DNA of 63,455 nt. Origin: Bradyrhizobium campsiandrae (lineage in GTDB: Bacteria > Pseudomonadota > Alphaproteobacteria > Rhizobiales > Xanthobacteraceae). The position numbers and the translations under genes are program-made. Below the pieces are notes generated by a model that was not told the origin of the DNA, ran no database searches, and saw only the letters and a list, made by a program, of their open reading frames with translations. Each line of letters begins with the position of its first letter. Position 1 is the stretch's first letter. The stretch spans positions 1 to 63,455 of the forward strand of contig NZ_JAANIH010000051.1 of assembly GCF_014529705.1 (NCBI RefSeq). Direction: 5' to 3'. Shown piece after piece: positions 8,539 through 17,281 of the stretch.

Positions 8539-9306
8539 ATGCGTAACAAATTGATTGCCGCCTTCGCCTGCACGACGGCTCTGGTTTCGACCGGCGCTGC
8601 GTCCGCCGCCGATCTCGGTGCGCGCTATACGAAGGCTCCGGCCTATGTCGAGCCGCTGTTCAACTGGACCGGCTTCTATGTCGGCGGCCATATCGGCGGC
8701 GCCTGGACCAACGAGCAGTTCATCAACAACGGGACCGGCGCGCCGTTCGGCGATCTGACGCCGGGCCAGGGCTATCGTCAGCGCAATTCCGGCGTCATGG
8801 GCGGCGCCCAGATCGGCTACAACTGGCAGGCCAACAATTACGTGTTCGGCATGGAGGGCACGATCTCCGGCCTCGACAACAAGGGCACCGTCGTCAACAA
8901 CGCGTTCGGTGCAGGCGATGACGTCTTCACCTGGCGTGCGAACGTGCTCGCGACCGTCGTCGGCCGCGCCGGCTTCGCCGTGCAGAACAACCTGTTCTAC
9001 ATCAAGGGCGGCTATGCCGGCGTGAACAACCGTCTGAGCGTCACTGACACCGTTGGCGTTGCTCAAGGCTCGGGCGGGCAGACTCATTGGGCCAATGGCT
9101 GGACCGTGGGCGCCGGTTGGGAATACGGCATCACCCGCAACTGGATCGTCGGCCTCGAATACAATTACGCCGCGTTCGGCAGCCAGACCTATCAGCTTGG
9201 CGGCACGTCCGGCAATTACACCTTCGATGCCAAGCCGCGCGACATCCAATGGGCTGTGGTCCGGGCCAGCTACAAGTTCGACGCGCCTGTGATCGCGCGC
9301 TACTGA
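8539..9306 (+). CDS. Outer-membrane beta-barrel protein, Omp25/RopB-like
   Basis: A 255-residue protein from ATG 8539 (an in-frame GTG at 8503 is less likely because the signal peptide starts at 8539 behind GGACACGGGG). The signal peptide ends at SAA-AD near residue 23. The mature start (ADLGARYTKAP...FNWTGFYVGGHIGGAW) and alternating beta-strands ending in an aromatic-basic terminus (ASYKFDAPVIARY) are typical of the eight-stranded Omp25/Omp31/RopB barrels abundant in rhizobial outer membranes. A strong terminator follows 41 bases after the stop, so it is monocistronic. A paralogue lies at 10697-11485. Confidence 0.92.
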   Translation: MRNKLIAAFACTTALVSTGAASAADLGARYTKAPAYVEPLFNWTGFYVGGHIGGAWTNEQFINNGTGAPFGDLTPGQGYRQRNSGVMGGAQIGYNWQANNYVFGMEGTISGLDNKGTVVNNAFGAGDDVFTWRANVLATVVGRAGFAVQNNLFYIKGGYAGVNNRLSVTDTVGVAQGSGGQTHWANGWTVGAGWEYGITRNWIVGLEYNYAAFGSQTYQLGGTSGNYTFDAKPRDIQWAVVRASYKFDAPVIARY

Positions 9307-9346
9307 GCAACAAACGACCGACAAAAAAAGATCACGACCAAATTAA

Positions 9347-9377
9347 AAGCCCCGGCTTCGTCCGGGGCTTCTTTTTT
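9347..9377 (+). terminator. Rho-independent terminator of the Omp25-like gene
   Basis: AAGCCCCGG, a 6-base loop, CCGGGGCTT and then CTTTTTT: a 9-bp GC-rich stem with a U-run, directly after the beta-barrel gene. Confidence 0.92.
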
Positions 9378-9397
9378 GCGTGTCGCGCGATGATGGC

Positions 9398-10168
9398 TCA
9401 AGCCATGATCGAGAAACCGCCGTCGACGGGGATCGCGGTGCCCGTGACGAAGTGCGATGCCGGCGAGGCGAGGAACACGGCGATGCCGGCGAAATCGTCG
9501 ATGTCGCCCCACCGCCCGGCGGGCGTGCGCGCCAGCACGCGCTCGTGCAGGCCCGAGACCTGCTTGCGTGCGCCGCGGGTGAGATCAGTGTCGATCCAGC
9601 CGGGCAGGATGGCATTGACCTGGATGTTGTCAGGCGCCCACGCATTGGCGCAGGCGCGCGTGTACTGCACGATGCCGCCCTTGCTCGCCGCATAGGCGGT
9701 CGCGAAGCTGGCGCCGAAGATCGACATCATCGAGCCGATGTTGATCACCTTGCCGTTGCCCGATGCTTTCAGGTGCGGATAGGCGAGCTTGGAGCAAACG
9801 AAGGCGCTGGTGAGGTTGGTGTCGATCACCTTGTTCCACTCGTCGAGCTCGAGCTCGTGCGGCGGCTTGCGGATGCTCATGCCGGCATTGTTGATCAGGA
9901 TGTCGATCCGGCCGAACTCGCCGACGACGCGGTCGATCATCGCCGCGACCTGCGCCTTGTCGGTCACGTCGGTGGTGACCGATATCGCCTTCACCCCGCG
10001 CGCCCTCAGGTCGGCGACGGCCGCGGCCGACTTGGTTTCGTTGCGTCCGACCACGGCGATATCGGCGCCGGCGTCGGCGAGCCCGTGGGCCAATCCGAGC
10101 CCGATGCCGCCATTGCCTCCTGTGACGATCGCGACCTTGCCGCGGAGATCGAACCGGTTGGATGTCAT
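9398..10168 (-). CDS. Short-chain dehydrogenase/reductase (classical SDR)
   Basis: A 256-residue cytoplasmic oxidoreductase from ATG 10168. It has the NAD(P)-binding TGGNGGIG motif (residues 16-23), NNAG at about 91-94, the catalytic Ser before the YAASK motif (Tyr-x-x-x-Lys near 160-164), and a C-terminal DGGFSIMA ending typical of FabG/gluconate-5-dehydrogenase-like SDRs. An open frame continues upstream to 10378 but overlaps the better-supported small membrane protein, so that extension is rejected. It lies 20 bp downstream of that small gene and may be co-transcribed with it. The substrate cannot be read from the sequence. Confidence 0.9.
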   Translation of the reverse strand: MTSNRFDLRGKVAIVTGGNGGIGLGLAHGLADAGADIAVVGRNETKSAAAVADLRARGVKAISVTTDVTDKAQVAAMIDRVVGEFGRIDILINNAGMSIRKPPHELELDEWNKVIDTNLTSAFVCSKLAYPHLKASGNGKVINIGSMMSIFGASFATAYAASKGGIVQYTRACANAWAPDNIQVNAILPGWIDTDLTRGARKQVSGLHERVLARTPAGRWGDIDDFAGIAVFLASPASHFVTGTAIPVDGGFSIMA

Positions 10169-10188
10169 GCTGTACGTCCTGGTTTCTT

Positions 10189-10374
10189 CTATTGGTTGCT
10201 CTGCCAGATCAGGACCAGCCCGAAGCCGGCCATGGCGGCGCCATAGCCGGCCCATTGCAGCTGGTTGACCATGAAGCTCGATCGCGGCCAGGGAACCGTG
10301 CCCGTGCCCTGTCCGATCCAGAGCAGCCCGACGGCGAGGGCAAACAGGCCTGCGACAAGCAGAAATCTGCGCAT
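10189..10374 (-). CDS. Small two-helix membrane protein of unknown function
   Basis: A 61-residue protein with two hydrophobic segments (about residues 3-20 and 40-57) separated by a short polar loop, so probably a small inner-membrane hairpin. A strong ribosome site GGGAGGA sits 7-8 bases before ATG 10374, which supports expression. It is followed after 20 bp by the SDR gene on the same strand, suggesting a two-gene unit. I do not recognise a family. Confidence 0.6.
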   Translation of the reverse strand: MRRFLLVAGLFALAVGLLWIGQGTGTVPWPRSSFMVNQLQWAGYGAAMAGFGLVLIWQSNQ

Positions 10375-10498
10375 GCATTCCTCCCTGTCGGTCTGATTCT
10401 GTCGCGGCTCACGGCATAAACGATTGCCGTGGCCTACGAAAACTTCCCGCCAGACTAGCCGTAGCTTCGGTTCGGAGACAATGGGCAGCGGATGCGGG

Positions 10499-10603
10499 CT
10501 AGAGCGTTTTCGAGCGAAGTGGCTACCGGTTCGCGTTAAGAAAACGCGTCAAACAAGAATCTAGAGCCCCGTTCCGATTCAATCGGAACGGAAAAGGCTC
10601 TAG
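10499..10603. repeat. Palindromic intergenic repeat, family B (CTAGAGC...GCTCTAG)
   Basis: The element starts with CTAGAGCGTTTTCGAGCG and ends with a hairpin module in which CTAGAGCC and GGCTCTAG flank a second inverted repeat CCGTTCCGATT/AATCGGAACGG. I recognise this composite as an abundant intergenic element of bradyrhizobia and rhodopseudomonads. It accounts for most of the 322-base gap between 10375 and 10696; the rest holds the terminator at 10648-10674 and nothing else I can identify. Confidence 0.8.
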
Positions 10604-10647
10604 GCGAGGGCATGGCCGTGCACCGGCGGCAACAGCACCGCGCAACG

Positions 10648-10674
10648 AAAAAGCCCCGGCGAAGCCGGGGCTTT
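10648..10674 (-). terminator. Rho-independent terminator of the second Omp25-like gene
   Basis: Read on the minus strand, AAGCCCCGGC, a 3-base loop and GCCGGGGCTT are followed by TTT. It is a 10-bp stem placed 23 bases after the stop of the gene at 10697-11485. Confidence 0.88.
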
Positions 10675-10696
10675 GACGTCTAGACTTTCGTTCAGA

Positions 10697-11485
10697 TCAG
10701 TACTTCGCGACGACCGGACCGGTCCAGTTGAAGCGGTAGACCAGCGAGGTCGAGATCGTCTGGTTCCAGCTGTTGGCGCGGATGTCGCGACCGACGAGAG
10801 CGTTGGTACCGTCGAACAGCTCGTTCGAAGTCTTGGCGTTGTAGAAGGCCGAACGATATTCGGTCTTCATGAACCAGCCGGGCGAAGTGATGCCGAAGAT
10901 GTTCAGGCTGTTCTCGACGCCGCCGCCGACGAACCAGCCGTTGCGGTTGTAGCTGTTGAGGTGGATGCCGGCCGGAGCGCCAGCCAGGGTCAGGAAGTTG
11001 GTCTGGCCGAAGTGAGCGCCGGAGTAACCGCCGTTGACATAGGAGAGAACGTTCGGAGCGACCAGCCAGCCGAGGCGGACACCAGCGGCCCAGGAGTCTT
11101 CCAGCTTCTGGCTGCCAGTGAGGCCGCCAGCGACGGTCGGGTCCTGGATGGTGGCGCGGATGCTGCCGAACTGACCGTCAGCGAACACGCCGGCGACCCA
11201 GGTGCTGTTGAACTGCCAGTCGTAGCCGAGACCGACGGTGCCGAACCAGCCCGAGCCACCCTGGCGCTGGTCGATGGTGAGCGGGACCGCGCCGACAGTG
11301 GTCTGAACGTGCTGGTCGGCATTCGAGAGGCCGCCGCCGCCACCGCCGAAGATGTAGAAGCCGGTCCAGTTGGCAACCGGAGCGGCAATCGGAGCCTTCA
11401 CGTAGGGGCGAGCCGCGAGGTCGGCCGCCGAGGCCGAACCGGTCATCGCGGCAACCGCGGTCAGAGCCAGTACAATCTTCTTCAT
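10697..11485 (-). CDS. Outer-membrane beta-barrel protein, second Omp25-like paralogue
   Basis: A 262-residue protein from ATG 11485 with a signal peptide (MKKIVLALTAVAAMTGSASA, cleavage before ADLAARPYV). The mature part has the family's NWTGFYIFGGGGGG start, alternating beta-strands and the terminal VYRFNWTGPVVAKY with a C-terminal aromatic residue for BAM recognition. It differs clearly from the barrel at 8539-9306 in loop sequences, so the pair is an old duplication. Monocistronic: a terminator follows and a 430-base gap precedes it. Confidence 0.92.
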   Translation of the reverse strand: MKKIVLALTAVAAMTGSASAADLAARPYVKAPIAAPVANWTGFYIFGGGGGGLSNADQHVQTTVGAVPLTIDQRQGGSGWFGTVGLGYDWQFNSTWVAGVFADGQFGSIRATIQDPTVAGGLTGSQKLEDSWAAGVRLGWLVAPNVLSYVNGGYSGAHFGQTNFLTLAGAPAGIHLNSYNRNGWFVGGGVENSLNIFGITSPGWFMKTEYRSAFYNAKTSNELFDGTNALVGRDIRANSWNQTISTSLVYRFNWTGPVVAKY

Positions 11486-11867
11486 GATGAAATCCCCAAC
11501 CTTGGTTCTTAGCAGGCGCGAGCGCACTGAAGTCCGTGTGATCTGATGCCCGGACTATAGACGGTTCTCGCCGAAATGCTGTTGCAGGGCAGGCACAGTC
11601 GCCGGAAAACACCCCACGGAAAGGTTCCCGGAGCTGGTCGCGATGAATTCAAAAAAGCGCCGTACTTTCAGGCTGTTGAGTGATTTTTACGACTGTATCT
11701 GCGCGGTAGGTTTTCGTTAGGAATTCGCCCTTGTTCGAAATGGAGGCAATTCTGCCTCAGGTCAGGGCTCTTGCGGGGCACCCTGTGAGTCGCTGACCGA
11801 GTCGCTTCTTCTGGCGTCGTTCGCTACCGGTAAAATGGTCGGACAGGACTATCGCTGTCGCCAGAAA
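11486..11867. other. Non-coding gap upstream of the Omp25-like gene
   Basis: I find no convincing gene here; open frames on either strand lack ribosome sites and family resemblance. The stretch presumably holds the promoter of the minus-strand beta-barrel gene (the part nearest 11485) and spacer DNA toward the parE terminator. Confidence 0.5.
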
Positions 11868-11900
11868 CAAAAAGCCCCGGCCGCGGGCCGGGGCTTTTGA
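11868..11900 (-). terminator. Rho-independent terminator of parE
   Basis: AAAGCCCCGGCC, loop GCG, GGCCGGGGCTTT: a 12-bp stem with U-runs on both strands, about 16 bases after the parE stop. It could also stop transcription from the other direction. Confidence 0.9.
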
Positions 11901-11915
11901 GCGGAAAACGCCGCG

Positions 11916-13964
11916 TCAGACGTCGAGCAGCTCGTCGCTGGCGAATTCGGCCTTGTCGGAGATGAAGGCAAAGCGTGCCTCGGCCTTGGTGCCCATCAGG
12001 CGTTCCACCGAATCGGCCGTCGTGTCGCGATCGTCGGCAAGCAGCACCACCTTGAGCAGCGTCCGCTTGGCCGGGTCCATGGTGGTTTCCTTCAGCTGCG
12101 CCGGCATCATCTCGCCGAGACCTTTGAAGCGGTTCACCTCGACCTTGGCGTTGGCGTTGAACGCGCTTCTGATCAGTTCGTCCTTGTGCTTGTCGTCGCG
12201 CGCATAGACCGATTTGGTGCCGTGGGTCAGCTTGTAGAGCGGCGGCACCGCCAGGAAGAGGTGCCCCTCGTCGATCAGGCGCGGCATCTGCCGGTAGAAG
12301 AAGGTGATCAGGAGCGACGCGATGTGGGCGCCGTCGACGTCGGCGTCGGTCATGATGATGATGCGCTGGTAGCGCAGATCCTCTTCGCGATACTGGGCGA
12401 GCTGGCCGCAGCCGATCGCCTGCACGAGATCGGAGAGCTGCGCGTTCGCGGTCAGCTTGTCCTTGCCGGCGGAGGCGACGTTGAGGATCTTGCCGCGCAA
12501 GGGCAGCACGGCTTGCGTCTTGCGGTCGCGCGCCTGCTTGGCGCTGCCGCCGGCCGAGTCGCCCTCGACGATGAAGAGTTCGGAGCCTTCCGTACCGGCA
12601 TCGGTGCAGTCGGCGAGCTTGCCGGGCAGGCGCAACTTCTTGCCGGCGGTTTTCCGCGCGGTCTCTTTCTCCTGCCGCCGCCGCAGCCGCTCTTCGGCGC
12701 GGTCGATGACGAAGTCGAGCAGCCGGTTGGCCATGTTCGGATTGCCCGAGAGCCAATGGTCGAACGGATCCTTCATCGCCTGTTCGACGATGCGCTGCGC
12801 CTCCGCCGTGGCGAGACGATCCTTGGTCTGGCCCTGGAATTCAGGCTCGCGCACGAACACCGAGAGCATCACCGCGGCGCCAACCATGACGTCTTCCGAG
12901 GTGATGGACGATGCGCGCTTGCCCTGGCCGACGCGCTCGGCGTGATCCTTCAGGCCGCGTAGCAGAGCGCTGCGCAATCCCGATTCATGCGTGCCGCCAT
13001 CGGGCGTCGGCACGGTGTTGGTGTAGGAGGAGAGGAAGCCGTCGGCGTCGGCGGTCCAGGCCACCGCCCATTCGCAGGCGCCGTGTGCGCCGTTGCGGCC
13101 CGACTTGCCGGAGAAGATATCAGGGTGCACCAGCGTGTCGGCGTGGATCGCGGCCGCCAGGTAATCCTTGAGGCCGCCGGGGAAGTGGAAGGTCGCTTCC
13201 GCCGGCACGTCCTCGACGCCCTTGAGCAGCTCGGGCGCACAGTTCCAGCGGATCTCGACGCCGCCGAACAGATAGGCCTTCGAGCGCGTCATCTTGAACA
13301 GGCGCTGCGGCTTGAACGCGGCCTTGGGCCCGAAGATGTCGGTGTCGGGCTTGAAGCGCACGCGCGTGCCGCGGCGGTTGTTGATCTTGCCGAGATCCTC
13401 GAGCTTGCCCTTCGGGTGCCCGCGCTCGAACGACATGCGGTAGAGCTTCTGGCTGCGCGCGACCTCGACCTCGAGCCGCGAGGAGAGGGCGTTCACCACC
13501 GAGATGCCGACGCCGTGCAGACCGCCCGAGGTCTCGTAGACCTTGCTGTCGAACTTGCCGCCCGAATGCAGCGTGCACATGATGACTTCAAGCGCCGACT
13601 TCTTCGGGAACTTCGGATGCGGGTCCACAGGGATGCCGCGGCCGTTGTCGGTGACGGTGAGGAACCCGTCGGCGCTGAGCTCGACGCCGATGAAGGTCGC
13701 GTGCCCCGCCAGCGCCTCGTCCATGGAGTTGTCGATGACTTCGGCGAACAGGTGATGCAGCGCCTTTTCGTCGGTGCCGCCGATATACATGCCGGGCCGG
13801 CGCCGCACCGGTTCCAGGCCCTCGAGGACTTCAATGTCGGCGGCCGTGTAATCGGCCTCGCCGCCGCTGGCGCGCGGAGCGGCCTTCGCGGTGCTGGCGC
13901 GTCCCTTCGGCTCGTTGCCTTCGAACAAATCGTCTTTGGCTTTTGTTTTCAACTGCTTGGACAT
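11916..13964 (-). CDS. parE: DNA topoisomerase IV subunit B (ParE)
   Basis: A 682-residue type IIA topoisomerase ATPase subunit. An N-terminal extension of about 35 residues is followed by the GHKL ATPase domain (EVIDNSMDEAL, then DNGRGIPVD and SGGLHGVG), the transducer domain and the TOPRIM domain (ELFIVEGDSAGGSAKQARDR, then LPLRGKILNV and the metal-binding DADVDGAHI). With ParC it decatenates daughter chromosomes. ParE is preferred to GyrB because of its length (GyrB is about 800 residues) and the LHHLFAEVIDN signature. parC is not in the window. Monocistronic. Confidence 0.95.
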   Translation of the reverse strand: MSKQLKTKAKDDLFEGNEPKGRASTAKAAPRASGGEADYTAADIEVLEGLEPVRRRPGMYIGGTDEKALHHLFAEVIDNSMDEALAGHATFIGVELSADGFLTVTDNGRGIPVDPHPKFPKKSALEVIMCTLHSGGKFDSKVYETSGGLHGVGISVVNALSSRLEVEVARSQKLYRMSFERGHPKGKLEDLGKINNRRGTRVRFKPDTDIFGPKAAFKPQRLFKMTRSKAYLFGGVEIRWNCAPELLKGVEDVPAEATFHFPGGLKDYLAAAIHADTLVHPDIFSGKSGRNGAHGACEWAVAWTADADGFLSSYTNTVPTPDGGTHESGLRSALLRGLKDHAERVGQGKRASSITSEDVMVGAAVMLSVFVREPEFQGQTKDRLATAEAQRIVEQAMKDPFDHWLSGNPNMANRLLDFVIDRAEERLRRRQEKETARKTAGKKLRLPGKLADCTDAGTEGSELFIVEGDSAGGSAKQARDRKTQAVLPLRGKILNVASAGKDKLTANAQLSDLVQAIGCGQLAQYREEDLRYQRIIIMTDADVDGAHIASLLITFFYRQMPRLIDEGHLFLAVPPLYKLTHGTKSVYARDDKHKDELIRSAFNANAKVEVNRFKGLGEMMPAQLKETTMDPAKRTLLKVVLLADDRDTTADSVERLMGTKAEARFAFISDKAEFASDELLDV

Positions 13965-14152
13965 ATATCTTGATGTGTTTTGAGGGCCGCGCAGGCGGCG
14001 AATCGGTTGGGCTGACTATGCCACGGCCAGCCCGGAAAGGTCACCGCCGGGTCGAAGGTGGTGGTCGATTGGGAGGTAATCCCGGCGATTTTGCGCCGCA
14101 GGCCTAACCATTCCCGTCAATTTGACGTGCCGGTCCGGTCCGGGCAGGACTT

Positions 14153-14169
14153 TGTGACTTGATGTCACA
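14153..14169. promoter_or_regulatory. Perfect 17-bp palindrome upstream of dedA
   Basis: TGTGACTTGATGTCACA has 6-bp arms around a 5-base centre, 69-85 bases before the dedA start. It resembles a CRP-type site (TGTGA...TCACA) but with one base too many in the spacer. It may be an operator for an unknown dimeric regulator. Confidence 0.3.
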
Positions 14170-14237
14170 CAAGTGCTTGGCTTACCAGTCCTTTTCATCG
14201 AGCAGCACCTTGAGGCGGGCGGGAAGGCTAATCTGGA

Positions 14238-14768
14238 ATGGAGCAGTTTGCGCACGCGCTGGCCGATTTCGTGCGGGTTCATCAGGTGTGGGCGGCTCCG
14301 ATCGTATTCCTGCTCGCCTTCGGCGAGTCGCTCGCGTTCATCTCGCTGCTGATCCCGGCCTGGGGTGCGCTGGTGGCGATCGGCGCCTTGATCGGGGCAA
14401 GCGGCATCAGCTTCTATCCGGTCTGGATCGCGGGCGGCCTCGGCGCTGCACTCGGCGACTGGGTCTCGTACTGGTTCGGCTATCGCTACAAGGAACAGGT
14501 CGCCCAGATGTGGCCACTCTCGCGCTATCCGGAACTCCTGCCCAAGGGCGAGGCGTTCGTGCGCAGCTGGGGCGTGCCGAGCATCTTCATCGGTCGCTTC
14601 TTCGGTCCCTTGCGGGCCTCGGTGCCGCTCGCGGCCGGCATCTTCGAGATGCCTTACTGGAGCTTCCAGGCGGCCAATTTCGTCTCGGCCCTGGTCTGGT
14701 CGGCGGCGCTGCTGCTGTTCGGCGACGTGATCGCGAAGATCATGGAATGGATCTGGCGGGTGATTTGA
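14238..14768 (+). CDS. DedA-family inner-membrane protein
   Basis: A 176-residue integral membrane protein of the SNARE-associated/DedA family. It carries the family hallmark around residues 114-126 (IFIGRFFGPLRAS) with the essential Arg residues and an acidic FGESLAFISLLIP segment in the first re-entrant region. DedA proteins help recycle polyprenyl-phosphate or phospholipid carriers and support the proton gradient and envelope integrity. Several hydrophobic helices are visible at 17-35, 45-70 and 140-170. Single gene; a palindrome lies upstream at 14153-14169. Confidence 0.9.
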   Translation: MEQFAHALADFVRVHQVWAAPIVFLLAFGESLAFISLLIPAWGALVAIGALIGASGISFYPVWIAGGLGAALGDWVSYWFGYRYKEQVAQMWPLSRYPELLPKGEAFVRSWGVPSIFIGRFFGPLRASVPLAAGIFEMPYWSFQAANFVSALVWSAALLLFGDVIAKIMEWIWRVI

Positions 14769-14993
14769 GGCGGAGATCTTGACGGGAACCGCATCTCGCC
14801 TTATAGCCGCGCGCCATGATCAACGCCGCGACCATTCTGTTCGCCCGTCGCCGCCGCCGCAGTCTTGCGGTTTGGGCGGTCGATCGCGTTTGAGATCATC
14901 GTCTTTGCCGCTGGATCCGATCCGCGGCATTCTCTCTCCTGTCAGCGCGATCTGATCCGGCGGCCCCCCAAGGAGGCCCAGCAGGAGACCACG

Positions 14994-15662
14994 ATGTACA
15001 CGCCACCCCATTTCAAACAGGATCGCGCCGCGAGCCTGAAATTTGCAGGCGAGCGCGGTTTTGGCACCATGTGCGCCTTCGACGGCCACAAGCCGGTCGC
15101 CTCGCCGCTGCCGTTCTATTTGACCTATGCGGCCGACGGCACGCCGCAGGCCGCCTTTCATGTCGCCCGTCACAATCCGCTGGTAAAGCTGGCGGACGGC
15201 ACGACGTCCTGGCTGCTCGCGGTCAACGGCCCGGATGCCTATGTTTCGCCGGACTGGTACGTCTCGCCGGATCAGGTGCCGACTTGGCTCTATCAGTCGG
15301 TGCATCTGTGCGGGCCGGTGCGGCTGTTGTCGGACCATGAGCTGTCGGTGCAGGTCGACACGCTCAGCGACATCTTCGAGAACTGGCTCCTGCCGAAGAA
15401 GCCCTGGACGTCGGACAAGATGACGGCAGGCCGGCTCGAGGCGATGAAGAAGGGGATCGTGGGTCTGGTGATGACGATTGAAGAGGTCGAAGGCAGCTTC
15501 AAGCTCAACCAGCACAAGTCCGACGCCGACTATGTCGCGATCGCCAATGCGCTCGGCGCGCAAGCCCACGCCGACGCAAGGGAGATTTCGCAACTGATGC
15601 AGGACGTGAGGCCGGAAGCCTTCGCGGACGAAACCAACAAGCTCGAAAGGAGCATCCCATGA
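14994..15662 (+). CDS. PaiB-family FMN-binding negative transcriptional regulator
   Basis: A 222-residue protein beginning MYTPPHFKQDR, the invariant PaiB opening, with a GGAG ribosome site before ATG 14994. The split-barrel FMN-binding domain and the W..SP.WY / VPTW(L/N)Y signature (VSPDWYVSPDQVPTWLYQSV, residues about 82-101) are present, as is the LNQHKS..D motif near the C-terminus. In Bacillus PaiB represses sporulation and protease genes; in proteobacteria the role is unclear. The stop overlaps the argC start by 4 bases (ATGA), so both are translated from one transcript. Confidence 0.9.
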   Translation: MYTPPHFKQDRAASLKFAGERGFGTMCAFDGHKPVASPLPFYLTYAADGTPQAAFHVARHNPLVKLADGTTSWLLAVNGPDAYVSPDWYVSPDQVPTWLYQSVHLCGPVRLLSDHELSVQVDTLSDIFENWLLPKKPWTSDKMTAGRLEAMKKGIVGLVMTIEEVEGSFKLNQHKSDADYVAIANALGAQAHADAREISQLMQDVRPEAFADETNKLERSIP

Positions 15663-16642
15663 GCCTCGTCGATACCAAGAGCGCGCCGACCTCGGGTGGC
15701 GTCAGCAAGCCTGCCACCGTCTTCGTCGACGGCGGCTCCGGCACCACGGGGCTCGGCATCAACGAGCGGCTGAAGCTGCAGAGCGACGTCGTCGTGAAGA
15801 CGATTGCCGACGACAAGCGCAAGGACCCCGCGGCCAAGAAGGCGCTGATGGAGGAGGTCGATCTCGTCATCCTCTGTCTGCCCGACGATGCCGCCAGGGA
15901 AACCGTTGCGCTGATCGACAGCATGGGCGCCTCGGGCCCGAAGGTGCTGGACGCCTCCACCGCCTACAGGGTTGCGCCCGACTGGGCCTACGGCTTCCCC
16001 GAGCTGGCGCCGGACCAGGCCGCCAAGATCAAGGCCGCCAAGAAGGTCTCCAATCCCGGCTGCTATCCGACCGGCGCGATCGCGCTGCTGCGGCCGATCG
16101 TCGATGCCGGCCTGCTGCCGTCAGATTATCCCGTCACCATCAACGCGGTGAGCGGCTATTCCGGCGGCGGCAAGTCGATGATCGCGAGCTTCGAGGACGG
16201 CAGTGCCCCGTCCTTCGAGCTCTATGGTCTCGGCTTCGAGCACAAGCATCTGCCGGAGATGCAGCTCTACTCGAACCTGACGCGGCGGCCGATCTTCGTT
16301 CCGTCAGTCAGCAACTACCGGCAGGGCATGCTTGTCTCGGTGCCGCTCCAGCTCGACACCTTGCCGGGCAAGCCGACGGGCGCCGACCTGCAAGCCGCGC
16401 TGGCGAAGCGCTACGCCGGCTCGAAATATGTTTCGGCCATGCCGCTCCAGAACGACGCAACCAAGAGCGGCAAGCTCGAGCCGGAAGCGCTGAACGAGAC
16501 CAACATGCTCGAGCTCTACGTCTTTGCCAGCGACAAGTACCACCAGGCGGTGCTGGTCGCGCGGCTGGACAATCTCGGCAAGGGCGCCTCGGGCGCGGCC
16601 GTGCAGAACATGCGGCTGATGCTGGGCTTGCCGGAGCAGTAG
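15659..16642 (+). CDS. argC: N-acetyl-gamma-glutamyl-phosphate reductase, type 2
   Basis: A 327-residue NADPH-dependent reductase catalysing the third step of arginine synthesis, from N-acetylglutamyl phosphate to its semialdehyde. The catalytic Cys135 lies in SNPGCYPTG; GGSGTTG (25-31) is the dinucleotide motif; HKHLPEM (about 199-205) carries the general-base His. The length and motifs fit the shorter ArgC2 class used by alphaproteobacteria. It overlaps paiB by 4 bases. No other arginine gene is adjacent, apart from the aberrant OTC-like gene 640 bp away in the other direction. Confidence 0.93.
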   Translation: MSLVDTKSAPTSGGVSKPATVFVDGGSGTTGLGINERLKLQSDVVVKTIADDKRKDPAAKKALMEEVDLVILCLPDDAARETVALIDSMGASGPKVLDASTAYRVAPDWAYGFPELAPDQAAKIKAAKKVSNPGCYPTGAIALLRPIVDAGLLPSDYPVTINAVSGYSGGGKSMIASFEDGSAPSFELYGLGFEHKHLPEMQLYSNLTRRPIFVPSVSNYRQGMLVSVPLQLDTLPGKPTGADLQAALAKRYAGSKYVSAMPLQNDATKSGKLEPEALNETNMLELYVFASDKYHQAVLVARLDNLGKGASGAAVQNMRLMLGLPEQ

Positions 16643-16707
16643 GGCACTGCGCCCGCGCGGCGCAGCACGTTCTGAAACATCGTCCAGCGTGATGCGCTGC
16701 AGATCGG

Positions 16708-16733
16708 AGCCCGGACGGTCACAAGTCCGGGCT
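16708..16733. terminator. Hairpin between convergent argC and a small secreted-protein gene
   Basis: AGCCCGGAC and GTCCGGGCT form a 9-bp stem with an 8-base loop. There is no clear U-run, so terminator function is only suggested by its position between convergent genes. Confidence 0.4.
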
Positions 16734-16766
16734 TCGTTCATTGCAAGACTTCGTTCATTGCAAGAC
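16733..16766. repeat. Perfect 17-bp tandem duplication over a stop codon
   Basis: TTCGTTCATTGCAAGAC occurs twice in direct succession (16733-16749 and 16750-16766). The second copy contains the last codons and stop of the minus-strand gene ending at 16755; the first lies just beyond it. It looks like a recent slippage or recombination duplication without effect on the reading frame. Confidence 0.85.
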
Positions 16767-17105
16767 AATATCGGCCGGAAACGGTCGAACGGGGCGGCCG
16801 GCGCAGACATTGCTGCGGGCCGTCGCGGCTTCGCGGCGATAGGTGTCGAGATCGTCGAGCAAGCGGTCAGAGACGTTGCAGACGTCCTGGTGCTCGGCTG
16901 CGTAGTCGAGGACGGAGTTCCAGGCGCGCGATGCCCGGACATAGGTCTCGCAGCGGCCGGCCATCAAAGAGCGCGCCGCGGGCTTTGATGCCTCCACAGC
17001 CTCGCTGCGCAGGCGCGTCAATTCGGGGCATTGCGCCTGCGCGCCGGCCGCACCGCATGTTCCGGCAAGCGCGATCATTGCGACAACAGGCAAAAGGACT
17101 CGCAT
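16755..17105 (-). CDS. Small secreted protein of unknown function
   Basis: A 116-residue protein from ATG 17105 (GAGGAGG is 5 bases upstream; the GTG at 17108 is too close to it). A signal peptide of about 25 residues ends near AQA-QC, so the mature part is periplasmic. Mature residues include four Cys (QCPEL, GRCETY, DVCNVS, NVCAG), enough for two disulfides, in an alpha-helical, Arg-rich context. No family recognised. Similar small Cys-containing exported proteins are common in bradyrhizobia. Confidence 0.7.
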   Translation of the reverse strand: MRVLLPVVAMIALAGTCGAAGAQAQCPELTRLRSEAVEASKPAARSLMAGRCETYVRASRAWNSVLDYAAEHQDVCNVSDRLLDDLDTYRREAATARSNVCAGRPVRPFPADIVLQ

Positions 17106-17281
17106 CACAGCCTCCTCGCTTTGGTTGCCACCAGCACGTCACGATACTTTGGGACTGCTGAAACGTACAGCCGGTCCTTGGCGGCGGACGCCTCAACGCA
17201 CCCCTCGCTCGGATCGACGGCATCGTTACCCGGGATAAGCTTCGTCGTGAACGTGCAAGGCTGAGAGCCTCGCTCGAACGG

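Noticed and set aside
10169..10378. N-terminal extension of the SDR gene
   Set aside because: It runs in another frame over the small membrane-protein gene, and the Rossmann domain begins right after ATG 10168.
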